A DNA stretch of 7,613 nucleotides from positions 1-7,613 of the forward strand of contig WFTH01000053.1 in NCBI GenBank assembly GCA_015485595.1, given 5' to 3'. Every line of letters begins with the position of its first letter. Within the stretch, counting starts at the first letter, position 1. The DNA comes from Candidatus Microgenomates bacterium (GTDB lineage Bacteria; Patescibacteriota; Microgenomatia; UBA1400; PJMF01). Of this stretch, positions 1 through 7,613 are shown in pieces. Under the pieces are notes generated by a model. The model saw nothing but the letters and a program-made list of their open reading frames with translations, was not told where the DNA came from and made no database searches. A program made the translations under genes and the position numbers.

Positions 1-639
1 TACTACCAGTTTAGCTTGACCCGAAGTGATACCAACCACCTTAGCCGCCTCTTCGAGTTCAAGCTCGCCAAAAACAATCAAATCGATCAAGACACGCGTC
101 TGAGGTTTAAGCGTCACATAGCGTGAAGCAGTTACCTTGCGCTTGAGTTTGTCTGTAAGCTGAGCTTGATTCAGATCAAGACGCTTAATAAGTTCATCAA
201 GTAGATCGTTTTTTAGGATCCAAACAGTCGGTTCTGTCACCGGATACTCATTTTCGTCAATCTCTTCTGCAAAAACAACCTCTCCCTCAGCATCTACCGT
301 CAAGCGCTCAATCTCAAATAGCTCTCTTAACTCTGCTTCGTAAATCTCCTCTATAGAAAGCGATTTAGCTAAAGGCGCTTCTTGCTTAATTAAACGATTT
401 AGAACTTGATTAACTTCTTGAAAAAGAGAAATCTTGAGTTTAGCCTTGTCTTCATAACCACTCTTAACTAACCGCCCAAAAACTTGAATCAGAGCCTCAT
501 CTATCACATCGTCAGCCTGATAAAGACCAGGCTTAATCAAGCCTTTCTTCTCAGCTAAAACCAAACGATGATAGACATAGCGATTAACCGGCCTTAGTAG
601 TTTATAAACAAGCTTAGTTACTTCTTGAGCTTTAGTCAT
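1..639 (-). CDS. Sigma-70-like RNA polymerase sigma factor, 3' end beyond window
   Basis: The frame is open from an ATG at 639 to the window edge, giving 213 codons with no stop. I read it by translating the reverse strand. Residues about 14-57 look like sigma region 2.1-2.2, including a run of helix with ADDVIDEAL near residues 41-49. Residues about 65-85 could be the remainder of region 2, but the usual Trp-Leu and R-rich signature is weak. A very acidic linker follows: about 15 of residues 94-133 are Glu or Asp. Residues about 172-213 resemble sigma region 4: a P-Q-R-V-L helix, then a helix-turn-helix with LEEAAKVVGITSG at about 195-207. This suggests a two-domain (region 2 plus region 4) ECF-like factor that directs RNA polymerase to a promoter set. 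The start is fixed by a near-perfect Shine-Dalgarno sequence. It begins 12 bp after the upstream glycosyltransferase gene, so co-transcription is likely. It could instead be another HTH protein; the rest of the C-terminus is needed to be sure. Confidence 0.6.
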   Translation of the reverse strand, partial: MTKAQEVTKLVYKLLRPVNRYVYHRLVLAEKKGLIKPGLYQADDVIDEALIQVFGRLVKSGYEDKAKLKISLFQEVNQVLNRLIKQEAPLAKSLSIEEIYEAELRELFEIERLTVDAEGEVVFAEEIDENEYPVTEPTVWILKNDLLDELIKRLDLNQAQLTDKLKRKVTASRYVTLKPQTRVLIDLIVFGELELEEAAKVVGITSGQAKLVV

Positions 640-641
640 AA

Positions 642-651
642 CACCTCCTTT
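642..651 (-). promoter_or_regulatory. Strong Shine-Dalgarno site of the sigma-like gene
   Basis: The minus strand reads AAAGGAGGTG immediately before TTATG, so the GGAGG core sits 4 nt from the ATG at 639. It fills the whole 12-bp gap after the TAA of the preceding gene. It is the strongest ribosome binding site in the window and decides the start of the partial gene at the left edge. Confidence 0.8.
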
Positions 652-2028
652 TTAGTCAACTAACTTAAACGCAATCGATCGTCTTAAAGAGTATAGTAAC
701 ATAAAAATAAACAGGCCTCCCAGCCAAGTAATTAACCTTTGTTGGTTAATCAATCCAGGTGAGTAACTTAGATAATAAAGCCAAGGTAGATAACGCAAAA
801 GACTGGAAAAAGAAAAAGCTACCAACCAAAACGACCATAAAAGCGCGATTTCTGGCAGCCAGCTAAAGTTGATGCCGATATCAACTCGCCTAACTCCCAA
901 GGTGATCTTTTTGGCCAAAGCTAGAAGTAAGGGTAAAAAAACCAAGCTCCAACTTAGATACCAAGGTAAAAACTGCTTTGATCTGTCGGTTAAAAGAAGC
1001 AAAAAGAAAAGCACTGAGAAAATCAACGGTGTTAACTTTAGGAAAAACTCAAGTTGTTTTTCTATCCAAGTGAACAATAAAAACCCTCTAAATCGATTAA
1101 AATCAAACCAAGCAATTAAGAGTAAAATCCCATACAAAGGAGTGGTAACAAAGCTGGCTAACTTAATCCAGCCGGCAAAAAGAAAAAGAAACAAACTTAA
1201 GATCAGCAGAACACTTTTGCTAAGCCTAGCCAAATAGCCAGGAAGTTTTTTCGACTTAATCAAACTTAAACTCAAACCGATCGAAGTTAAAAACAAGCTC
1301 ATCATCCAAAAATCATTATGAGCGTTACTTAAGATCTCAATCAAAATAAGGGGATTAAGAAACAGTGTTGCCCACTGCCAAAGATCCACTTTAAGCTTAA
1401 GTAGTCCGGCAACCCACTTTAAGTTGAAAAAAAGCCAAACCAAACTCAAAAAACTAAACAATTTAAACCACAACCAAGTTAAACTAAACTTACCCAACCC
1501 AAGAAAGTAAGGTATGAGTGATAAGCCTGTCCAGCCATAACCATAAGGAGCCGGAGTGTGAGTGTTGTGCATAAACCTAGTTAAAGGGTCAAAGGAAAAA
1601 TCAAGCGCTGTCTTAACGTGGGGGTTTGCTTGATAAACGACCACCATTTTGGCGTTAAAAATGTAGTTAAAAACATCATGGGATAAAGCGTTATAAGCTA
1701 AAAGAAACGGCAAACTTAGTAAAAAATAGACTAAGACTAGTCTGTAGGTTTCAATTTTTTTTGGAGGGCTAGCCTTTAGGCGCTGAAGGAAAAAAAGCCA
1801 GGCTGCAAACAAAGAGACAACTATTACTAGATAACTACCTGCTAGCAAAGTGGAGTTAGGTAGTAATCTTTGCCATAACCATTCTTGCCAATGCCAGTAA
1901 ACAGACCAACGAGACAGAACCAAGTTGCCGTCAACCAAGATATAGGACCAAAACCACCACAAAAGACTTACCAAAAACCAAAAAGAAAAAGTCAAAAACC
2001 ACTTAAGTCGACTTACGTTGAAGGTCAT
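652..2028 (-). CDS. GT-C membrane mannosyltransferase, MptA/GT87-like
   Basis: This 458-residue protein is almost wholly membrane-embedded, with about 11-13 hydrophobic segments. The first large outer loop carries SHDVFNY (about residues 116-122) followed by ANPH (134-137) and a PYGYGW stretch (161-166). In the GT-C fold, the Asp of such a loop is the catalytic base. A second mark is NPLILIE then NAHND (about 225-239), and a third is LPWYLSW (354-360). These three blocks match polyprenol-phosphomannose-dependent alpha-mannosyltransferases (MptA/MptB and GT87 relatives), which transfer a hexose from a polyprenyl-phosphate donor to an acceptor glycan on the outer face of the membrane. The ATG at 2028 lies inside the end of the upstream GT2 gene (26-nt overlap), with AAAGG 5 nt upstream, which suggests translational coupling. 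The neighbouring synthase may make its donor. The actual sugar and acceptor cannot be read from the sequence. Confidence 0.72.
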   Translation of the reverse strand: MTFNVSRLKWFLTFSFWFLVSLLWWFWSYILVDGNLVLSRWSVYWHWQEWLWQRLLPNSTLLAGSYLVIVVSLFAAWLFFLQRLKASPPKKIETYRLVLVYFLLSLPFLLAYNALSHDVFNYIFNAKMVVVYQANPHVKTALDFSFDPLTRFMHNTHTPAPYGYGWTGLSLIPYFLGLGKFSLTWLWFKLFSFLSLVWLFFNLKWVAGLLKLKVDLWQWATLFLNPLILIEILSNAHNDFWMMSLFLTSIGLSLSLIKSKKLPGYLARLSKSVLLILSLFLFLFAGWIKLASFVTTPLYGILLLIAWFDFNRFRGFLLFTWIEKQLEFFLKLTPLIFSVLFFLLLLTDRSKQFLPWYLSWSLVFLPLLLALAKKITLGVRRVDIGINFSWLPEIALLWSFWLVAFSFSSLLRYLPWLYYLSYSPGLINQQRLITWLGGLFIFMLLYSLRRSIAFKLVD

Positions 2029-2791
2029 AGCGGCCTTTCATCAAAGCTAGCCTCATACGTAAGATATCTCTAAACATTCTTAGCGAGTCTTTAATCGGAT
2101 GAACTCTGTCCGTTTCATGATGAGCCCACTCAATCGGCACTTCGCGAACCTTAAAACCAAGCCGGTAGGCTAAAAACAGAAGCTCCACATCAAAAGCTCC
2201 GGTAAAAGCATCTTGATACTTAGTTTCTGGTCCATAAACTATTAAACGCCTAAACAAACTCTGAGTAGCCTCTTTAGAAAAGAGCTTAAATCCGCACTGA
2301 GTATCCAAGATTCCTGGAACCGCAAACATCTGCACTAACAGGTTAAACCCCCGTCCCATCAAGTGACGATACCAAGGCTCTCTATCCCGCTTGGCTCCAA
2401 TCATCTCTCTAGAACCAATAATGACATCGTATTGATGAAGGTATTGACCCTTGGTGTATGGCCAAAGTTTCTCGATCTCTTTTAAAGGAGTCGACTGGTC
2501 AAAATCAGTAAATAGACGCCAACGACCCTCTGCTTTAAGCATGCCGGCCCTAACTGTTTGAGCTTTACCGGCATGTTCGTTTGCTATCACTTGAATACGA
2601 GCGTCTTTTTTAGAAAACTTTCTAAGCTCTTTTAAGGTGTTGTCTGTTGAGCCGTCATCAGATAAGATAAGCTCCCAGCTATAACGTTGCTTTTTAAGAT
2701 AATCAAGTACTTCATCAAGCACCCCACGCTTAATGTTTTTTATCTCATTATAAGAAGGAATGATCACGGAGAGCTTGGGTTTTTTTGGCAT
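2003..2791 (-). CDS. GT2 polyprenyl-phosphate hexose synthase, Alg5/DPG-synthase-like
   Basis: A complete GT-A fold glycosyltransferase of family 2, 262 residues, with no membrane segments. Motifs in order: IPSYNE (11-16), DDGSTD (45-50) for the nucleotide, GKAQTVRAGM (75-84), the metal-binding DFDQSTP (96-102), GSR (126-128), DTQCGFKLF (163-171), and EWAHHETDRV (221-230). The D-x-D-x-S-T-P block together with the CGFKLF block is the mark of the dolichyl-phosphate beta-glucosyltransferase branch (Alg5, cd04188-like). That branch moves glucose (or a related hexose) from a nucleotide sugar to polyprenyl phosphate at the cytoplasmic face. Eukaryotic Alg5 has an N-terminal membrane anchor, which is absent here, so membrane contact is probably peripheral. 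The ATG at 2791 is the only sensible start: the upstream gap is 19 bp, has no Shine-Dalgarno sequence and contains TATAAT. The last 26 nt overlap the downstream GT-C gene. Donor sugar identity is inferred and uncertain. Confidence 0.8.
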   Translation of the reverse strand: MPKKPKLSVIIPSYNEIKNIKRGVLDEVLDYLKKQRYSWELILSDDGSTDNTLKELRKFSKKDARIQVIANEHAGKAQTVRAGMLKAEGRWRLFTDFDQSTPLKEIEKLWPYTKGQYLHQYDVIIGSREMIGAKRDREPWYRHLMGRGFNLLVQMFAVPGILDTQCGFKLFSKEATQSLFRRLIVYGPETKYQDAFTGAFDVELLFLAYRLGFKVREVPIEWAHHETDRVHPIKDSLRMFRDILRMRLALMKGRYDLQRKST

Positions 2792-2798
2792 AAAGATT

Positions 2799-2804
2799 AT
2801 TATA
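2799..2804 (-). promoter_or_regulatory. Possible -10 element (TATAAT) just before the GT2 start
   Basis: The 19-bp gap between the stop at 2811 and the ATG at 2791 reads TTTTCGTATAATAATCTTT on the minus strand. The perfect TATAAT would place transcription start at about 2791-2793, right on the ATG, giving a leaderless message. No good -35 is present at 16-18 bp spacing; TTAAAA at 15 bp is the best match. A chance match in AT-rich DNA is quite possible. Confidence 0.3.
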
Positions 2805-2810
2805 CGAAAA

Positions 2811-4376
2811 CTAGTCCTTTTTTAACACCCAGATATCTTGACCATCTGGACCAACTAGGTGTTTAATCGGAGTCTTGTTAGGAAAAACCACAATTTCATA
2901 AGCGGGAGAGTCGGTGGCTTTTTGGGTTTGCCTGTCACTACGTTCATCAATAATAAATAGAAGCTTGGCTTTATCCCTTTCATCCCTCCTGGTGGGAGGA
3001 TGACTTAAAGTGTTTAAAAAGTAGCGATATTTAAAGGCGTCCAGATCTCCTGTGTCATCAAGTAAAATCACGTTATAGATCTCGTTGTCAGGCACGTTCT
3101 GAACCACCAACTTAGCCGTCTCTTCTATCTCATCTAAAGTTAGTCCAGCTGGCTGCCAAGGATGTGTCTGAAATAAAAAGTAGCTCTCATAAACTAAAAA
3201 TAAACTAACGATTAGGGCCCCAAGCCAACGTTTAAAGCGCCAAAGTTCGGCGAAAGCCAAACCTAAAGTTAAGGCTGCTACCGGATAAAGATAAGCGATG
3301 TAGTGATCAAAAACACTTTGGGTGTAAAAACTTAAACCTACAATTCCAACTAACAAGTAAACCAAGACTACGCTAAAACCAGGATAACGCTTAAACAAGC
3401 GCTTGACCGCGATTAAGTAACCTAACCAACCAACCAAGCTCACCAACATTAAGGTGTTTAAAGCCCGTACCTTGCCGACCGTAACCTCAAAGAAAATGTG
3501 CAGCGACCGCCCATGAGTCTCTTTTAGAGCTCTTGTTAACCTTTTCAACCCCTGGGCCTGATCTGACTCAAAACCTTTTTCGCTCATAATGCTCACAAAA
3601 GCCTTAGCATTAAGCCCCTGATGCTTCAGGTCAAAAAGAATCAAAGGTGTAAGCGAGAACAAAAATATCAGCAGACCAAAAGCTGTGTACTTAACTAACT
3701 TAAGCAACTTCTTCTTTCTCCTTTTTTTATCTTTTACTTTTAAGTCTTGATAAAGTTGAAAGAGCCAGACTAAACCGGCTGCAGGCAAAGTTAACAACGT
3801 AACGTAGTGAAGCTGAATTAAGATTGAAAAGGTTAAAGCTACTAACAACCAGTACTTTTTCGCATATCTATAAGCCATCCAGGTAGACCAGATCATCACT
3901 AGGCTCACTAATGGAGCTGGGTTTGGATTCCAGCTAAACCGAGACAGAACCACCGCTGCCGGCATAACGGCCAAGATAGCGCTAGCAATTAATGCTGCTT
4001 CTCTACCCACCAGTTTTTTTCCTAAAACATAGGTTAAAGCTACGGCCAAAACACCCAAAACAACCATTGCCCACACAGGGCCCATAGGCGATGGATAACT
4101 CAACCACAACCAGGGCAGCATCCAGTAGTAATAAAGCGGACCTAGGTACATGTTACCCACACTCGTTACTGGACCAATAAAAACCGGATCATGATCCTTA
4201 AAGATGCGAGCAACAATCAGGGCATCTCTGCCCTGGTCACCCAAAAACTGCTGGGAGTTTTTTAGGTTGTAACTTCTTATAAAAAAAGCCACTAGAACTA
4301 CCAGGCTTACAGCTATAAAGTAAAACTTGTTTGTTTTTGATTTTTTGTGCCAGAAAACCTTGAGTTGTTTTAACAT
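2811..4376 (-). CDS. PMT/ArnT-like (GT39-type) membrane glycosyltransferase
   Basis: A membrane protein of 521 residues from the ATG at 4376. A TTG at 4388 could add four residues, but it directly follows an in-frame TAG and has no better ribosome site, so I prefer the ATG. After a basic N-terminus and one hydrophobic helix comes FLGDQGRD (about residues 44-51 from this ATG), the first outer loop. Its Asp residues fit the catalytic acidic pair of GT-C enzymes of the PMT_2/ArnT group. GPLYYYW (about 79-85), SWNPNP (about 148-153) and LHYV (about 189-192) follow, then a very basic cytoplasmic loop (about 213-229) and further helices, roughly 10-11 in all. The last 115 or so residues are hydrophilic and probably form an outer soluble domain. 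The family uses polyprenyl-phosphate sugars to modify lipids or proteins outside the cell. The gene stands between two candidate donor synthases. The acceptor is unknown. Confidence 0.7.
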   Translation of the reverse strand: MLKQLKVFWHKKSKTNKFYFIAVSLVVLVAFFIRSYNLKNSQQFLGDQGRDALIVARIFKDHDPVFIGPVTSVGNMYLGPLYYYWMLPWLWLSYPSPMGPVWAMVVLGVLAVALTYVLGKKLVGREAALIASAILAVMPAAVVLSRFSWNPNPAPLVSLVMIWSTWMAYRYAKKYWLLVALTFSILIQLHYVTLLTLPAAGLVWLFQLYQDLKVKDKKRRKKKLLKLVKYTAFGLLIFLFSLTPLILFDLKHQGLNAKAFVSIMSEKGFESDQAQGLKRLTRALKETHGRSLHIFFEVTVGKVRALNTLMLVSLVGWLGYLIAVKRLFKRYPGFSVVLVYLLVGIVGLSFYTQSVFDHYIAYLYPVAALTLGLAFAELWRFKRWLGALIVSLFLVYESYFLFQTHPWQPAGLTLDEIEETAKLVVQNVPDNEIYNVILLDDTGDLDAFKYRYFLNTLSHPPTRRDERDKAKLLFIIDERSDRQTQKATDSPAYEIVVFPNKTPIKHLVGPDGQDIWVLKKD

Positions 4377-4484
4377 GAGCGATATCAACTATGTTAAATA
4401 GTGCGTTTAGTTGGTTGTGTAAGCAAAAATAATTTGATAATTTTTCAAGCAACGCTGAGCCGACTTCATCCCAATCTCTAAATC
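4377..4484 (-). other. Largest intergenic gap; no clear signal
   Basis: This 108-bp gap between the GtrA-fusion gene and the GT39-type gene is the only sizeable non-coding stretch. It has an AT-only imperfect inverted repeat at 4425-4445 but no GC-rich stem with a T-tract, so no terminator is supported. Hexamers resembling a promoter (4417-4422 and 4395-4400) match the consensus poorly. No Shine-Dalgarno sequence precedes the ATG at 4376. A subpromoter here is possible but unproven. Confidence 0.5.
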
Positions 4485-5666
4485 CTAGCCCCTTTTAACC
4501 TTCTTCTTTTTCCAAATAAACGCGTTATAGGCAAAAAAGTTCCAGCTCATACCAATCAATATGCCAATGATGGCATAAAGTGTGCCACTGTCAAACGGCA
4601 TGCCGATTAAAGGAATCATAAACAGTGGCCTTAGGCCAAAGAAAGTCTCGCCCACAAACGCAATTATCTGCTGAATAATAATCGAGCCTGCCGACGCTAA
4701 GTTGAAGTGGAAAAACTTAATCGGTGTTTCCTTTAGAGTTAACTTTCGGTCAGAAAAAGTCCAGATGTTATTAAAGATAAAGTTGGACAGCACCGCCATC
4801 TCCACCGAAAAAAAGTAAGCAAGCTGATACGAAAAAGACAAGCGAAAAAAGTGTAAACTAGCAAGCTGTACAATCGCTCCCACTCCACCAACCACGGCAA
4901 ACTTAAACAGACGCCAGTGCAGAAGATCCATCAACCTTACCTTCAAAACAAAGGTGAGTGTGTTTTTAATGTACTCCGGACCAATCTTAGACTCACCATA
5001 AACTCGGTTGACAAACTGATAAGGCACTAAGTCCACTTGATAACCTGCTTTTAAAGCATGATACAAAAACCCAATCTGAAAGGTATAACCACTAAAACGT
5101 TCTGAGTGAAGCTTGGGGTGAACCTTATGATAGACTTTTTTTGTGATGGCCCGATATCCGCTAGTCCAGTCGCGAATATGAAAGTCAAGCATTATAGCCA
5201 TAATAAATAGATTGCCAAACCAACTCAGAAACTTCCGGTGAAGCCCCCAGTTATCTGGGATACCACCGCCCATTTGATAGCGAGTACCAAGCACCATATC
5301 TGCTCCCTGATCTATCTTCTTTAAAAACTCACCTAACTTTGTAGGGTCATGAGAAAGATCAGCGTCAAACTCAAACACCACTTCGGCTTTAAGCTTACCA
5401 AAAGCATGATTCATTCCTTTAAGGTAGGCTCCACCTAGACCAGACTTCTTTGGATTCATTAAAAGATGAAGGTTCTTATATTTTTTTTGGAGTTTTTTTA
5501 CTACCTCGTAAGTTTTATCCGGCGAGGTGTCATCGACCACTAAGATCCCCATCCGCCAGCCTTTAATCTTTTTAAACTCAGACTCAAGTGTCTCAACTGT
5601 TTTCTTTATGTTATCTCGCTCGTTATAGGTGGGCAAGATAACGATAGCGGTTTTGGTATTTGACAT
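4485..5666 (-). CDS. Polyprenyl-phosphate mannose synthase-like GT2 fused to GtrA domain
   Basis: 393 residues in two parts. Residues about 5-240 are a GT2 domain of the Dpm1 type: LPTYNERDN (11-19), VVDDTSPD (43-50), GLGGAY (76-81), the metal-binding DADLSHDP (101-108), GTRY (127-130), DWTSGYRA (166-173) and NRVYGESKI (220-228). Residues about 252-385 are a four-helix GtrA-like membrane domain, with FKFAVVGGVGA (255-264 region), a SNFIFNNIWTF block (294-304) and a basic KKKKVKR tail. Dpm1 enzymes move mannose from GDP-mannose to polyprenyl phosphate on the cytoplasmic face. The same synthase-plus-GtrA layout is known in archaeal DPM synthase (Pyrococcus furiosus). GDP-mannose is also the substrate of the gmd gene just upstream, so the two draw on one pool. 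The start ATG has an A-rich 25-nt leader and no Shine-Dalgarno sequence. Mannose is likely; glucose or another hexose cannot be excluded. Confidence 0.85.
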   Translation of the reverse strand: MSNTKTAIVILPTYNERDNIKKTVETLESEFKKIKGWRMGILVVDDTSPDKTYEVVKKLQKKYKNLHLLMNPKKSGLGGAYLKGMNHAFGKLKAEVVFEFDADLSHDPTKLGEFLKKIDQGADMVLGTRYQMGGGIPDNWGLHRKFLSWFGNLFIMAIMLDFHIRDWTSGYRAITKKVYHKVHPKLHSERFSGYTFQIGFLYHALKAGYQVDLVPYQFVNRVYGESKIGPEYIKNTLTFVLKVRLMDLLHWRLFKFAVVGGVGAIVQLASLHFFRLSFSYQLAYFFSVEMAVLSNFIFNNIWTFSDRKLTLKETPIKFFHFNLASAGSIIIQQIIAFVGETFFGLRPLFMIPLIGMPFDSGTLYAIIGILIGMSWNFFAYNAFIWKKKKVKRG

Positions 5667-5691
5667 TTTTAAAGCTTTTATTTTTTAATTT

Positions 5692-7613
<1,922 letters not shown>

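Noticed and set aside
869..1237. Plus-strand open frame of 122 codons
   Set aside because: It is antisense to the MptA-like gene, its product is Lys/Ser-rich and without any domain, and it has no ribosome site. It mirrors the Leu/Phe-rich membrane coding on the other strand.
1885..2073. Plus-strand open frame of 62 codons
   Set aside because: It is antisense across the junction of two well-supported genes, of low complexity, and has no start signal.
4395..4422. Promoter in the 108-bp gap (TTACAC, 16 bp, TATTTA)
   Set aside because: The -35 matches the consensus at 2 of 6 positions and the -10 at 3 of 6, which is expected by chance in AT-rich DNA.
4425..4445. AT-only inverted repeat as a terminator
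   Set aside because: The arms pair over only about 6 A-T base pairs with a loop of about 9 nt; there is no GC stem, and the following gene belongs to the same functional group.
4237..4452. Minus-strand open frame of 71 codons bridging the 108-bp gap
   Set aside because: It begins at a TTG and mostly reads the N-terminus of the GT39-type gene in another frame, with no ribosome site and no domain.
5671..5678. Palindrome AAAGCTTT in the leader of the GtrA-fusion gene
   Set aside because: Eight bases, with no matching flanks and no second copy in a gap; too short to call an operator.

Overview
The window is one compact block of seven genes, all read on the minus strand, so the biological order runs from the right edge to the left. 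It looks bacterial. The genome is moderately AT-rich, genes are packed with overlaps or very short gaps, and the code is standard. The mix of a GDP-D-rhamnose gene pair, lipid-linked sugar synthases and large membrane GT-C glycosyltransferases is typical of envelope glycan loci in Candidate Phyla Radiation (Patescibacteria, for example Microgenomates) genomes. The phylum is an inference from gene style and start signals; no marker gene is present. No RNA genes, mobile elements, CRISPR arrays or convincing terminators were seen.

Layout in transcription order. (1) 7613-6660: a GDP-6-deoxy-D-mannose reductase (rmd-like), open at the right edge and missing only a few N-terminal residues. (2) 6663-5692: GDP-mannose 4,6-dehydratase (gmd), joined to the first gene by an ATGA overlap. 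(3) 5666-4485: a dolichyl/polyprenyl-phosphate mannose synthase-like GT2 fused to a GtrA membrane domain. (4) A gap of about 108 bp, the largest here, then 4376-2811: a PMT/ArnT-like (GT39-type) membrane glycosyltransferase with a C-terminal soluble tail. (5) 2791-2003: a second GT2 of the dolichyl-phosphate glucose synthase (Alg5-like) type. (6) 2028-652: a second GT-C enzyme resembling the polyprenol-phosphomannose-dependent mannosyltransferases (MptA/GT87-like), overlapping gene 5 by 26 nt. (7) 639-1: the first 213 codons of a sigma-70-like protein with an excellent Shine-Dalgarno sequence, running off the left edge.

How the genes may work together (inference). Genes 1 and 2 turn GDP-mannose into GDP-D-rhamnose in the cytoplasm. 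Genes 3 and 5 load a hexose from a nucleotide sugar onto polyprenyl phosphate at the inner face of the membrane. The flipped lipid-linked sugars are then used outside by the GT-C enzymes 4 and 6 to build or decorate a surface glycan or glycoprotein. The sigma-like gene lies only 12 bp after gene 6 and may be co-transcribed, which would tie a transcription regulator to envelope glycosylation. Apart from the edge gap of 18 bp or less in each junction and the 108-bp gap, the window is entirely coding.
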